DNA from: Oegoconia quadripuncta
Lineage: Eukaryota; Arthropoda; Insecta; Lepidoptera; Autostichidae
Length of the DNA: 64,000 nt
Direction: 5' to 3'
Assembly: GCA_949316235.1 (NCBI GenBank)
Contig: OX438743.1
Coordinates: 32,333,242 to 32,397,241, forward strand
Numbering within the stretch: the first letter of the stretch is position 1; the number at the start of each line of letters is the position of its first letter. A program made the translations under genes and the position numbers. The notes below the pieces were generated by a model. The model did not search any database. It was not told the origin of the DNA and saw only the letters and a program-made list of their open reading frames with translations. Positions 1 through 11,882 of this stretch are shown in pieces.

Positions 1-1860
1 TAACGACCGAGTGTGAGTGCTCTGTTTGCTGTTACGTGTAATCCGAACGCCACATTGTCAGTTTGTCCGCGTCTCGGATAGAACAATAGATAGAAATTTG
101 TTGGGAGCTGTATGGAAAAAAATGTTCGATGAGTGCAAGCATTAACATATTTGCTATTGTCATTAAATTATATCTCTACACGTCTTACATACTTGCATCC
201 ACGTCTAATGTGGGTACGTAATTGTTTGGTAATCAATCAATTACTCGTTACCTATGTGTCTAATTTACATGGAGCAGTGTTTAAATTTACATATTTTTTA
301 GAGCGCGTAGTGGGTGGTAATAGTGATAAAGTTATCTGTAAGCGTTATGAAGTTCTTACTAAGTAATCAGAATAAAATTAATGACATGAAGTGCTAATTA
401 AGAAATTAAATGAGTGGTTAGTGTGAATTTCAATGTAACTTAATTCCACAGAATATTTCTATTGTACTTAATTAACAAATGACTTGTGCTGTGTTGCTTC
501 GGCATGTAAAAAGAATCCGACCCGTAAAACCAACCCGTTTCTTCCCATGGGTGTAGTAAAAGGTGACTAAGGAATTTTCCGACAAAAATATCTATATAGA
601 TTTGCACCTTTTGACGGGCGATGGGCTCACCCATATCTCGTATCATTTATGTATATTTAGTAAGGTAAACCGTGGATGTTGATGTTTGGAACACCCAAAC
701 ACTAATGTTTTTTGGGATATCTCTGAAACCCCATTTTGGATAAAGGTCGTGACGTTATGTAACAAATGACTTAGGCAGTTGGTTTATGTAGCGTATTAAT
801 AATTTTAGTGAAAGTAAAAATTCGTCTATTAATGTCATTTGTTCTATTTATTTACTCCATAATAGCACATTTACAGTAATGGTTGCAGATACTAGAGTAA
901 ATTTACAATCAGCGGCAAATGTCTTTTCTCTTTACCAGCAGGCCGGCAGTCAGGTGAATATCGTGTCTTATCTATTTCTTTTCTGCTGCCAAGTGTTGTT
1001 ATGTGCCAGCAAAAAAGATTTTAACCCTTCAGTTTTCTATAACTCTCTTAAGTGACATTGAAATAACAGACTTATCCATCATGTCTTTCGGTTCTAGGAT
1101 GATAACGCAATTGACTTCAATCTTTAAGGTCGAAAATGTTGACGTCATATCTGTGAGGTTACATGGTAATAGTCACTCTACAACAGGAGAGCTGCCTGTT
1201 CATAAACTGACATAAAAAATCCTTTTAATTTATTGTGAGTGAAATAAAAAGAAAGTTAAGAAGGCATCATAAATAAATCATACGACCAATAAGATCGGTG
1301 AACGTTCGACATTTAAAAGGACTTTAACAATTTTATCAGAGAGCCAGCAATTAAAAAGATCTAATTCCAAGCATAGTTTACAAAACGGTAATTATTCCAT
1401 TGACGACAGCGTATAAAATAACAAAGCTTTTATTATATAATGGGTTGACATGAATTCTATTTAAGTGAAGATTAACTCAAAGGTGAAACTGCAATCCGCC
1501 TACTTGCAAGGGCTCTATCTTATATCACAACTAGTAAGCTATTAAAGACTGCTGGTGCCAGATTTAGATAGGATCGTAGCAGACCATAATTATGATCTAT
1601 TGGTTTCGAAGACAGAGTCATAATCCATCATTATCATGTTACTTGGCGGCAAGTCCCAAAAATAATCAGATGCATACGAACTGTAGTATCCGTAGGCTAA
1701 CTAATACATTATTTTAAATTAATTTAATAATTACTATAATCCGCCTTGTAAGGAATGTCACATAAGGAATATCAGCAACTGGCGAAGATATCGCAGAACA
1801 TACAAAAAGGTTTGACAACTTTCATTTTGGGGTACCGTTCCTCATTATGGAAAAAATAGG
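1..1860. other. Gene-free AT-rich stretch with a LINE-like tail
   Basis: No exon or recognisable protein was found. Around 490-600 there is text resembling the 3-prime part of lepidopteran non-LTR elements on the minus or plus strand (ending in a CCCATGGGTGTAGTAAAAGG-type block, also seen diverged near 56420). The short open frames here have no family signature and I treat them as chance. Confidence 0.5.
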
Positions 1861-1872
1861 ATACTTCCTGAT

Positions 1873-1982
1873 GGCCTTGAAATTTGATAAGGAAGACGAT
1901 CTTGTGCGGGACAAGTGAAAGAATAAATACGAAAAAGGTTAATTTCAAAATCCGCCTCTAATTATTACGAGACAAACATTAT
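1873..1982 (+). repeat. Dispersed repeat, also present at 12977-13083
   Basis: The block beginning CTTGAAATTTGA and running to ATTATTACGAGACA recurs, diverged, at 12977-13083 in the same orientation. The second copy keeps a short open frame, but the first does not, so this is a repeat rather than a gene. Family unknown. Confidence 0.55.
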
Positions 1983-2237
1983 TTGCAATTAATAAGTATC
2001 ATAAGGTCGTCAAAGTAATTAACCACAGTTTGTCGGTTTAAAAGTTTGTCAATCGTGACTTAAGGTACAAAATCCTCAGGACACGCAGTGTAATATAAAT
2101 GTATTTGAACTTAATACAGCAAGAAGCTCTTCTGAGAAAAAAGAGCTAAAGTTTGTCAATGATAATGGTATGTTTATCGAAACCTTAGGGAACGAAATCT
2201 ACTCGCACTGGACCATCTGGGGTCTGGAGCTGTTTTT

Positions 2238-2345
2238 TTTATGCACAACGGGTTGGTACTTGACCTCAGTCACACCTGATGTTAAGTGAAGATGAGGTCG
2301 AAGGTGGACCCTTATATGATGTCCATCTGTTTGTTGTTTTGATCT
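2238..2345 (-). repeat. tRNA-head SINE (family C) 3-prime fragment
   Basis: Shows the family C signature ACTTGACCTCAATCACACC...GATGTTAAGTGAAGATGAGG. The full copy at 54025-54352 shows that the tRNA-like head lies at the right, so this copy is on the minus strand and keeps only its tail part. Confidence 0.65.
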
Positions 2346-2899
2346 TTTCTCAGAAACGCCTGAAGGTATCAAGTTGGAATTAATATAGAATACTAGGACT
2401 ATATACTGCTTCATGCTGCTGTAAAACAATTCAAGGTTCCAGAATAAGCAATTTGTAGTACTTATTGTTGTTTAAAAAAGTTTGACAACGATGATCTAAC
2501 ATCACGAACGTACTTTTAGCACTACTGAAGGAAAATAGTCCGTAAATCGATCATTTCCCTGGTGGACAAACTCGACAAATTTATATTTTATTTATAAGTC
2601 GCTTTATAACGTTCGTCTTACCACTCACTCATTCTCACTCTTACTAACTTTATAATTTTAAATTCTTTGAAAATTAAAACACTAAGCTAGGGTTCTGTCG
2701 ATGGATACCTACTGTGTTGTGATGTCGAATAAATAATAGTCGGAGTTCGGCCTGTTATAAGTTCCACGAGCAACATCTATAGACATGAAGGTAAAATATT
2801 TTCCCTACGTGATCGAATTGGCCTTATATTGCTGTTCAAATATAAGAATTGACTGAAACTAGATCGAAGGCTTACATAATAAACGCATTCCTGAATGAA

Positions 2900-3190
2900 T
2901 CTAACTAATATTATAAATGCGAAAGTTTGGATGTTTGTGGTTTAGATTTGGATTTGGATGAAATCACGCCGGGTTCGTACTTGAACTCAATCACACCTGA
3001 TGTTAAGTCAAGACGAGGTCGACGGTGGAAACGTACTGACACGGAAACCCCAACACAGTTGGGGGACTGGCTATGTTATCTCTAGCTAGTACAGAAGAAC
3101 CACCGAGTACTATAGGTAAGTATGTACGGGACTGGTAATCGAACCCGCTACCTTCGTTTTGTAAATCAGCTCTTTACAATTAAAAACAAA
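2900..3190. repeat. Helitron-like repeat end fused to SINE family C copy
   Basis: 2900-2960 carries the CTAATATTATAAATGCGAAAG start of the repeat family that elsewhere ends in GCGGGCGGAAAGCTAGT. From about 2960 it switches into SINE family C text (TGATGTTAAGTCAAGACGAGG, then GGGGGACTGGCTATGTTATC) ending in a decayed tRNA-like head (GGTAATCGAACCCGC) near 3150. It reads as an insertion or recombination between two repeats. Confidence 0.6.
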
Positions 3191-3289
3191 ACTGAGCACA
3201 AATTATCTCATGTTAGTTAAAAACTGGGAAAAGAGCCTATGCCTATTTTATTCAGATTTTCACCATAACAATAGCCAGTGTATCACCAC

Positions 3290-3570
3290 ACTTTGTTGGT
3301 TGCCCGCCTGGGTAGCTGCCACCAATCTATTGGAGATAAGATAGCCAGTCCCCAAGATACAGGGGTAAGAGCTAAGTTGCAATTATAAAAGTTCTACGTA
3401 TTTTGCCTTTTATTCTGCACAAGCTTTCCGCCCGCGAGTTCGTCCACGTGGAAGATTCAGCAAAAAAAATTGCCTATATGGCAATCCAAGTCTTAATCTG
3501 TCTACCCACCAAATTTCATCCAAAAAAGGTAACAAACATACATACAGACATATTATAATATTAGTTGGGA
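3290..3570. repeat. SINE family C fragment plus Helitron-like repeat, reversed
   Basis: 3305-3370 reads as the reverse of the family C middle (GATAAGATAGCCAGTCCCC). 3425-3570 is the minus-strand version of the Helitron-like repeat (CTTTCCGCCCGCGAGTTCG at its right terminus, ATATTATAATATTAGTTGGG at the left). No gene content. Confidence 0.55.
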
Positions 3571-5090
3571 TAGTTGGGATTCAAATTTGGAATGCGTTTA
3601 GATGAATAACTAAATAAAAGGTATTTATTCACTACAAACTTAATTTAACAAGTAATTGTAATGATAATAGGTTAAACTGTGTTAAAAGGTAGGTTACTCG
3701 GCAGTTTTGCTGATTTTCAGTCGTGCCCACGGTAGAGTAGTTGCTGCCACTAAAGAATTAATTACTATTCTATAAATAAAATTAAACAAAAACGTCTATA
3801 TATAAAATCAACTTAAAAATAATTATAAACTATTTTAACTAGATAAGTTATGTACATAAAGGACACCCGGAGGTACCACACAATATTCTTTAAAATATAT
3901 TGCAGTAGGTACCTACTTGATAAAATTTCAATACTTGTGTGACCGAGACAGATAGAGATGTGCGAGTGAATTCAGTTTGAAGAACACTACAAAGATTAGA
4001 TCATGGAGCAAAACAAAGTAAGATTATGAAAAAAAAAAAACAAATTATGTAAGGGGTAATTAGTGTAATCTAACCCGAAATACATGAGAAATAATGACAC
4101 AGAATTTTCCTTTGAATTAATAATATTGTTGCCAGAAACTCGATTAAAGTACAATTAGATGGCAAACACAATGTTATTTTTTGTATGTCTTGACTGTGTA
4201 ATGTACCTGATTGTTTCTTTCTTATTTCAAACGGGGCAAATTTGTATATCTCCCAGGCAAAGAAAATATATACTAACCTAAATCACAGGGTAGCATATTT
4301 GTGCCGTTTGCAACTTTGCCGTAATGGTTGCAGCCGCTCCCGCACATATGGAAGAAGCACTATGGGACGGCGCAAGGTTAGGTTAGAAATGAACTATGTA
4401 AACCCCAAAAAATACGGTATTTTATATGGAGATTTTTTTGGTGGGTCAACTTAATTTATGACCAATGTAAATACATACTACTTATGACACAATATTACCA
4501 AGTAATATTAATGTATCCGAACTGTAATGAATGTTTCTTCATATACCTAAATTGAAATTATCTAATTAGGCAGGCAGCCTGTACATGATAAATTGCGATG
4601 TAAATATCCGTCTGAGACGCAAAATACACCTAACTATTGCTTTGAGAAATTATGAAGTGTTGTAATATGTATTAATAACCATTCTTCAATTATATACCGA
4701 GTAATGTTGGCGGCTAGTTATCGCAATGATTGACTAATGTGTGGTTTTTGGATACAACTTGGTTCAAACTGCTCTTAATTTCCCAAAGAGGACTGAAGGG
4801 GAGTCGTAATCAAAACAGGTTAAGTGGTTCTAAATTGAGGGTTCTAGGTGAGCACGCTGGCAGCTTCATCTTCACTAAACATCAGGATGTGATTAACCTT
4901 AAAATACCGACCTATTCTAAAGAAATTGATTGTTTGATCAGACAAGAGTGATAGGCAGGTGTGTTAATGACAGAATTCATTCTTCTATGCTTTATAAATT
5001 GTAATATACTAAATGCCACAGGTATTTTCCTAAGGGCAGATGATGTGCATACGTCATTTTTGAGGACCTGGCTTTAGGCAGTATACCACT
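3571..5090. other. Intergenic, nothing recognisable
   Basis: AT-rich sequence without exons. Frames at 4242-4454 and 4730-4951 have no motif, no splice context and unremarkable composition, so I do not call them genes. Confidence 0.5.
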
Positions 5091-5099
5091 TTATTCTTA

Positions 5100-5265
5100 T
5101 ACATCATCCATACCAAAATTATAAATGTAAAATTGTCTGTATGTCTGTCCGGCTTTCATACCTAAACTGCTAAACTAATCTTATTGGAATATAGCAAAGA
5201 ATAGGCTTCTTATCCTAAAAATCCTAAAGGCACGTGGACGAAGACGCGGGCGGAAAGCTAGTATA
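5100..5265 (+). repeat. Helitron-like repeat copy ending CGGGCGGAAAGCTAGT
   Basis: Begins near an AAATTATAAATGTAAAATTG block and ends in ACGCGGGCGGAAAGCTAGT. The terminal CTAGT and a GC-rich segment about 10 bases inside it fit non-autonomous Helitron-like elements described in Lepidoptera. The class assignment is from memory and uncertain. Confidence 0.6.
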
Positions 5266-5569
5266 GTATAAGGTAGGTAATGTGGTCAGATATTTTACGT
5301 ATACACTTTTGGTAAATGTTGTGATTGCTCAGTATTATTCCTACATAGATAAATTCTTTTGTTTCCAAATCTTGTATTGTTTTTAAGTGAATGAGGTCTT
5401 ATGATCATTGTTTTGTTCCTCTTACTTTGTAATCGTCGCGTTCACCTTGCAATTAATTGTTTCAATCTTCAGCTTTTCGATTTGATGCTCATAATGGGAT
5501 ACAGATAAGCAACAAATCGTAATAATTATTTAAACTTATAAACATAAAAACGGCTGCGTGGAATAAATT

Positions 5570-5765
5570 TATCGCGGATATGTTAAATTGTTTATCCTTT
5601 GATTTCGATTTTATTATTTATTATCGAGATAAAAAGTATCCCATATTTTAATCCAGGATATGTTCTACCTATACCATATTTCATTCAAATCCATTCATCC
5701 ATTTCGCCGTGACTGAGCAACAAACAAACATCCAAAATTTCGCATTTATAATAATTAGTTAGATA
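5570..5765 (-). repeat. Helitron-like repeat copy, minus strand
   Basis: Reverse-orientation copy. AAACAAACATCCAAAATTTC and CGCATTTATAATAATTAGTT near 5730-5760 are the complement of the usual left end, and the interior (TTATCGCGGATATG, 5570-5585) matches the segment next to the usual right end. Confidence 0.55.
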
Positions 5766-5804
5766 ATTCGAATTTCAGAATGTCAGGATCGTAGCAAGTG
5801 TAAT

Positions 5805-6083
5805 AAATAAATAAATAAATAAAATAAAATATCCTTAGACAAACACACAGCGCCATCTACAGTAAGCAACTATATGCTTGTGTTGTGGATACCAGATGGT
5901 TGATATAATACATAAATATATTTTTTTTTTGTAAATAAATACTTATTATAAATAAAAACACCCATAACTCGGGTACACATGTCCGTATTCATCACACAAA
6001 CATATGCCCGTAGCGGGATTCAAACCCGCAACCTTTTGGTACAGTGGTCAGAGATGCTAACCACTACACCAAACAGGTCGTCG
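5805..6083 (-). repeat. tRNA-derived SINE (family A), near full length
   Basis: Read on the minus strand it opens with GACCTGTTTGGTGTAGTGG (tRNA-like A box), then GGTTGCGGGTTTGAATCCCG (B box), a body with CCATCTGGTATCC and AGATGGCGCTGTGTG, and an AT-rich simple tail near 5805-5835. The A and B boxes form the usual RNA polymerase III internal promoter of tRNA-derived SINEs. The structure lacks a proper tRNA 3-prime half, so it is not a tRNA gene. Confidence 0.85.
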
Positions 6084-7886
6084 TGGAAGTCTGTGGTCTC
6101 TGCTTACCCCTACGGGAAACAGTAGTGACATTATGTACGATGTAATTCGAATTTAATGTCAATTCGTGTCAGTTTATTACTGGGTAGGTACTGCATCCCA
6201 TAATAATAAATTTATTTATGGAATACAATTATTTCTCTATAAGCCACTGACTTAGTTTTATTTTAAACTACCAAATTAACCAAATGACTAAACTCCAATT
6301 TTTTTTTAACAGCTTGTTATTCAAGATCTTGATCTAATTCGAATGTGTCGATCAAAACGCAATATCCGCTGAGTAAACATCGGAACAGATTTAAATAAAA
6401 AGAAAACTATTTGTAATAGATTCGTGTACCGACACTGAAATAAAGAAAAATAAAACTCACTTTCAATTCGAACTCCTTTGTTTCGCCATTTAAGTAACAA
6501 ATGCATGTATCGTGTCAATTTCACAAAGATAACTGCAGGCAATATGTCGACAATAGTGTAGATAAAAGTAATAATATTTAATAAGCACAGTGAATGCTAG
6601 CACGAACTTATGAAAGTGTAACAAAAAGTACAGCAACTTTGATGAACCATTGCGTGTGGTGAGAAACCTTCTCGAGTGGTTTATGGAAATGTCCAATACT
6701 GAACCAGTAATGGATCACTAAGGTAACTAAATGTTCATGGGTATCGTAAAACGGGTACCAACCTCCAGACCGGACTCAGCACGGAGCGTTGATTTATACA
6801 TTCCTACACGAGATTCCATGTAATGGTGCCCGTCGTGGCTGCCAAAAACAAGATAATCAGATTTATAAGTGCAAGAACTCAAACTCTTTTGGTTAGGTAA
6901 TTGCAATAAACAACAATGAAGATGACTTTCTTAATATATATTTATTTAAAGATCATTATAAAGGCGGATCCACATGAATTGAGACGAATATGGACTTAAT
7001 AATGACCAACGTTATGGGAAAGTCGACGCAGATTCACAATTCAGATTCTATAGAGACTGCACGAAACCAGTATACTATAAATTATTTTGACCAAAACAAA
7101 TAAAATGAATAGTTACTTGTATATTATATCGTTGCAAACACATCTAGCTCAAGGTTCATCATGTAACTAGTTACAATTTCAAGATCACTCATTCATTAAT
7201 TATGTGTGTTAGTAATATGAGACGGTTCGTATTTTGAGAGATTAAAATTATGAAAAAAATTAAAAGTCCACACCCCATCGTAGGGTACGATGATGCGACA
7301 TCACAATATAAAAATAACGAAGTAAATTATTTGCTTTATGATTAAGTCGGTATAGAAGTCACATTTACATGGTATTGTCATATCATTGTAACTTCGTCCT
7401 CATACTTTCTACATGTGATTGACATCATCAGCAGACTTGTCCACTCTTGTTTCAAACTTGAGATACCACCAGCTCATGACAACAACCGAAACCAAGCCAT
7501 TGCTAGCCTAGCCTTTTCTAAAAAATTGCGATTTGCATTACATAAAACGTCGGCGATGCCGATTGCCGATTATCAGCTCCACACCAAACGTATTTAAGAC
7601 CTGTCAATCATAATGGTGTGTCTAGTCTATTACGTACCCCCTTGGTTCCACCCACTAGCTCGTCGGTGCGCGCCATAAAAATATAGCGCCACTCTACCTA
7701 GCGTTCTATCTACGATTTCTCATATTTATTTTGAAGACTCTTTTATGATAATTTTGACCTCATTATTGCTGAGTACACTTCTTCTAATTTATTATGAATG
7801 ACATTTGACATTTTAATAATGATTATTGATACTATTAATAGATATGAATGGAATACCTTAATAAGTAGATGAAATTAATAGATATG
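6084..7886. other. Intergenic, nothing recognisable
   Basis: No exons, RNA genes or clear repeats seen apart from short AT-rich runs. The overlapping minus-strand frames at 6321-6696 show no family signature. Confidence 0.5.
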
Positions 7887-8172
7887 GACGACCTGTTTGG
7901 TGTAGTGGTTAGAAACTCTGCTACTATACCAAATGGTCGCGGGTTCGAATCCCGCTAGGGGCATATGTTTGTATGATGAATAAAGACATGTGTTCCCGAG
8001 TTATGGATGTTTTTCATTAATACATGTATTTATTTACAAAAAAAAAATATTTGTGTAGTTTATCAACCATCTGGTATCCATAACACAAGCCTAGATGCTT
8101 ACTGTGGACCTAGATGGCGCTGTGTGTTTGTGCCAAGACATTTATTATTCATTTATTATTATTATTATTATT
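7887..8172 (+). repeat. tRNA-derived SINE (family A), full length with (TTA)n tail
   Basis: Begins GACCTGTTTGGTGTAGTGG at about 7889, has a clear B box GGTCGCGGGTTCGAATCCCG, the body block CAACCATCTGGTATCCA, the AGATGGCGCTGTGTG block near 8110, and a (TTA)n tail at 8150-8172. This is the cleanest full copy in the window. Confidence 0.88.
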
Positions 8173-8369
8173 CATACCTCATGCCTGACAAATTATTACC
8201 ATTCACTCTGTAGCAATGATCTATATCTAGGTAATAATTAAAATCGCTTACACGGTTTCATAGAATTTCTCTATCTTTTCTCCGGAATCAGAACGAGCTC
8301 AAAACGAACATTCAGCATGCTACGACGTGTACTTATTGTACATTTACAACATCGCTGTACCCAAAGCGC

Positions 8370-8874
8370 ACTAATATTATAAATGCGTATGTGGTTGTTT
8401 GTATGTTTGTTTGCGTGTTGATCAATCACGGATGAGCGGATTTGGATGAAGTTTGGTATATACCTAGGACATACCCTGGATTAATAATAAATAATATAAT
8501 AAATATGTTTGCACATACACACAGCGCCATCTAGTTCCACACTAAGCAACTAGGCTTGTATTATGGGTACCAGATGGTTGATAAACTACACAAATACATT
8601 TTTTTTTGTAAATAAATCCATAAAGAAATGAAAAACGTCCATAACTCGGGAACACATGTCTGTATTTATTCATCATACAAACATATGCCGCTAGCGGGAT
8701 TCGAACTCGCGACCTTTTGGTATAGCAGTCAGAATTTTTAACCACTACACCAAACAGGTCGTTTATATTAATATTTCTATCCCTGTAAGAAAACAATTAC
8801 AAAAGATAAACAAATTAAACATAACCGCGATAAAGCTATTCCACGCAGGCGAAGCCGCGGGCGGAAAGCTAGTT
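8370..8874 (+). repeat. Helitron-like repeat split by a SINE insertion
   Basis: Left part 8370-8483 (CTAATATTATAAATGCG ... ATACCCTGGATTAA) and right part about 8790-8874 (AACCGCGATAAAGC ... CCGCGGGCGGAAAGCTAGT) are the two halves of the element seen uninterrupted at 11305-11563. The SINE at 8484-8762 sits between them. Confidence 0.75.
8484..8762 (-). repeat. tRNA-derived SINE (family A) nested in the Helitron-like repeat
   Basis: Minus-strand copy with A box GACCTGTTTGGTGTAGTGG ending at 8762 and B box GCGAGTTCGAATCCCGCTAG at about 8690-8712. The tail is an AT-rich run at 8484-8505. Confidence 0.85.
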
Positions 8875-9379
8875 TCAAATAAAGATGAAAAAAATCAATG
8901 AAACCTGTATAGATCTAAATGTAGTTGATTATTACTGTCTCGTTGCACCTTACGAGTAACAGTCATTATGTGCGCGTTAAGAAACCAGACTTATTGTACG
9001 TAATCGTAATCCGCGAGGCGAATAGAGCGAATAACTGGCTACTAGGATAGTTCAGGGCTGCCTATAAAATTGTTGAACTACATTGATAATTCACCAACAC
9101 AGATCTCCCAACCCCTAGACCTGTACCACGCAGGAAGCAGTGTTCGTCAAAACGTCGAAATATTGTTCACTCGTCTCATTCGCATTATCCCTACAAATAC
9201 CTATTATAAATATAATAACAATAATCTTTATTTTTTCACATACAAGATAAATAGTAAGAAAATATCTAAACAACAGCATTAAACAAAATTCCGGCCCAAA
9301 TATACTATTTCACTTGTAAGAGACTGACATCTGAACTAGGAAAATAAACCTGTTTTTCAGATTGCCAGGCTCAAATGCT

Positions 9380-9545
9380 TATGTTTTTTACCTCTTCACG
9401 CCTAAACGGCTGGTCGGATTAAGATGAAATTTGGCTGGTAGACAGATTAGGACCCTGGATTAGGATAGGCATAGGCAACTATTTTTTTTTGCTGAACCGA
9501 TTTTGATAAAATGGTCCACGCGAAGGAAGTCACGGGCAACAGCTA
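9380..9545 (+). repeat. Diverged Helitron-like repeat copy
   Basis: Contains GGTCGGATTAAGATGAAATT and the right end CCACGCGAAGGAAGTCACGG followed by GCAACAGCTAG, an eroded form of the family terminus. Confidence 0.5.
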
Positions 9546-9679
9546 GCATTTAATAGTTAGAAAACAACGAAGTCCGCAATTTGGTTGTAAAGTTGCATCT
9601 ACCTTTTTCAAAGTATTTGATTGAATAGCATCTTTCTATTCCGTACCTATTCAGCTGATTATCATCTAAATGTCGTCCA

Positions 9680-9727
<48 letters not shown>
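9680..9727. repeat. (TAGA)n microsatellite
   Basis: About 11-12 uninterrupted TAGA units. The microsatellite abuts AAAGCCTTTATTTG at 9726 and looks like the simple-repeat tail of a minus-strand retroelement extending to about 10010; a shorter relative is at 63873-63890 (ATAGATAGATAAATCG). Confidence 0.9.
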
Positions 9728-10010
9728 AGCCTTTATTTGTTTCCACAGTCACACACATACATTTAGCTTATACATATTGATACACAGATAAGGTAACACA
9801 TTTACAACAATAACATAATATTGTAACAATAGATCGAATACAGAATCGTTTTTCATTTTAGCATTAGCAAAAGTCAAAGCCAAAAGTCCGAATTTTCGTT
9901 GCTGAGAATTTGCCATATGTAGACCCATATGCGGTATATTAAAGTTTTGACATTTTGCGCTTAAACTTAAAAACCTATATTTTACAGTAAAGAACCCTGC
10001 CATGTATCAG
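9728..10010 (-). repeat. Probable 3-prime end of a non-LTR retroelement
   Basis: The minus strand runs through a short open frame and then AT-rich text into the (TATC)n tract at 9680-9727. A frame ending shortly before a tandem simple-repeat tail is how many lepidopteran LINE 3-prime ends look. No reverse-transcriptase motif is present, so the family is unknown. Confidence 0.35.
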
Positions 10011-10439
10011 TGTCTGTATATCTATAATAGTATTAGTACATGAACATTGCAAACTTAGTACCTATGAGTACATAAGTACTTTGTCAATTAGTGATAGACA
10101 ATATATTATCAACCCTAGCGTTCAGACCATAATAATATAAAGTGCTCATTCAGTCACCGAGAAATTATACGCTAACCGGCGATTAACTTAATAACACGTA
10201 GGTACCTATTAATTAACATTACTATCACATCTTAATTTAGTTAATATTTGTATATAGGTTAAAGTAAATCAGATAATAGATATTATGTTCAATCTACTGA
10301 TATGCTTCAATATGATATGATAAGTGGGTAAGGTACTTCGCACGAACACTTAAGAAAATCTGCGCTTGACCAATATTTCAGAGCAGGAAACATTACTAGT
10401 TAAGTTTATTGGTGTTTGAGCTCATTCGCATACCAGGCT

Positions 10440-10760
10440 ATTACACAATTTAATAATGAAATATTATTGTGCCATTTTGTAATACAAAAATTTGGTTTTT
10501 TAAATAAGAGCAACCCCTCGAGTTTCTTCCTTGTTCTTATCAGAGGAAAATTTTTGACGTTGACTTTGAAATCTCGATTTTAATGGCAATAAAAGAAACC
10601 ATGCTATTGACATTTACCCGACTGCCCCGAATTTATTTATGTATATGCAGATTTCAATGCTACCTCCTGTAGTGCCTTGACCAATTTATTCAAAGTCAAA
10701 AATGCTTTATTTTGTAGGTACACAGGGTACACTTAAATTAATCAGATTTTAAGAATATAA
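10440..10760. repeat. Dispersed repeat shared with 59990-60180
   Basis: 10440-10555 is the reverse complement of text at about 60089-60180 (for example AAGAACAAG and ATATTTCATTATT blocks). 10690-10750 (TTTTGTAGGTACACAGGGTACAC) matches 60022-60060 directly. It is a composite of two repeat pieces; no coding capacity. Confidence 0.55.
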
Positions 10761-10883
10761 GAATAAAAATTGTTTATTTCCTCAGAACTATACAATTTGT
10801 GTACATACTTAAATGCTACTTAAATATTGGATAACAGAAAATGGCTCAGCTTGTGCTGCACCAGAAACGGGTTTGAAGCATAC

Positions 10884-11034
10884 CGTCCCATTCGCATTTC
10901 GTCACGAATTCAAAAATGGTCCCCTTCGCATTCGGCCCCATTCGCATTCGGTCCTATTCGCGTTCGGTCCCATTCGCATTCCGTCCCATTCGCATTTGGT
11001 CCCATTCGCATTTTGTCCCATTCGCAAAATGGTC
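10884..11034. repeat. 16-bp minisatellite (TTCGCATTCGGTCCCA)n
   Basis: Six consecutive 16-base units run from 10925 to 11020, with diverged half units on both sides (TTCGCATTTCGTCAC before, TTCGCAAAATGGTCAC after). Because 16 is not a multiple of 3, two overlapping frames stay open and read as Pro/Ile/Arg/Phe/Ala/Ser/His-rich repeats; I regard those frames as by-products. Confidence 0.9.
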
Positions 11035-11039
11035 ACATT

Positions 11040-11085
11040 TAACAGCAGGTGTGATTGAGGTCAAGTACTAACCCGTTGGGCATAA
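11040..11085 (+). repeat. SINE family C 3-prime fragment
   Basis: CAGGTGTGATTGAGGTCAAG followed by TACTAACCCGTTGGGCAT is the plus-strand tail of family C, next to the minisatellite. Confidence 0.6.
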
Positions 11086-11299
11086 AAAAAAACACTCAGG
11101 GTAAAATAGGATGCTTTACAGCACTGATTTTCAGCAACTAGAGGGAGGGGCAAATCAAAGCTACTGGGGTGTTATACGGGACTCGGAATTGGTGGCAAGA
11201 GGAAGTGCAAGGTGCCGTTAGATTCGTCTTGGTCCATATAAAGTCTCATGGTATGCATTTTATAGTAAAAAATCCAACATGGCGCCCGCTCATCTAACT

Positions 11300-11563
11300 A
11301 ATTCTAACTAATATTATAAATGCAAAAGTTTGAATGTTTGATTGTTTGTTTGTTGCTTAATCACGGCGAAACGGATGAACGGATTTAGATGAAATTTGTT
11401 ATATAGGTAGAATATACCCTGGATTGAGACATAAGTAGGTTACTTTTTATTCCGATAAAATGAGTATAGAGAGCGGAAATTTATTTATCCCACCGCGGGA
11501 TAAATAAATTTCCGCGATAAAGTTAATCCACGCAGGCGAAGCCGCGGGCGAAAAACTAGTTAC
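11300..11563 (+). repeat. Helitron-like repeat, complete copy with internal 19-bp hairpin
   Basis: Starts CTAACTAATATTATAAATGC and ends CCGCGGGCGAAAAACTAGT. At 11473-11515 it carries a perfect hairpin with 19-base arms and a 5-base loop (GCGGAAATTTATTTATCCC and its complement). This copy provides the best reference for the family in the window. Confidence 0.7.
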
Positions 11564-11604
11564 AAAATATACCTACTGTCGATTTTCGATTTTTAAGTAC
11601 TTAA

Positions 11605-11882
11605 AATTTTTAATAATAATAATAATGATTATCTTTAGACATACACACAGCGCCATCTAGTTCCACAGTAAGCAACTAGGCGTGTGTTGTGGATACGAGA
11701 TGGTTGATATACTACATAAATACATTTTTTTGTAAATAAATACTTATTATAAATGAAAACATCCATAACTCGGGTACACATGTTCGTATTCATCACACAA
11801 ACATATGCCCCTAGCGGGTTTCGAACCCGCAACCTTTTGGTATAGTTGTCAGAGTTGCTAAACACTACATCAAACAGGTCAC
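11605..11882 (-). repeat. tRNA-derived SINE (family A)
   Basis: Minus-strand copy with tail (TAATAA)n near 11612-11628, AGATGGCGCTGTGTG complement at 11646-11660, B box GGTTGCGGGTTCGAAACCCG and A box near 11865-11882. Confidence 0.85.

Noticed and set aside
7887..7965. tRNA gene candidate (also at 8690, 11820, 54300)
   Set aside because: Good A and B boxes but no acceptor-stem pairing or 3-prime half; all continue into SINE bodies.
10884..11034. CRISPR-like array
   Set aside because: Contiguous 16-base tandem units without spacers in a eukaryotic context; a minisatellite.
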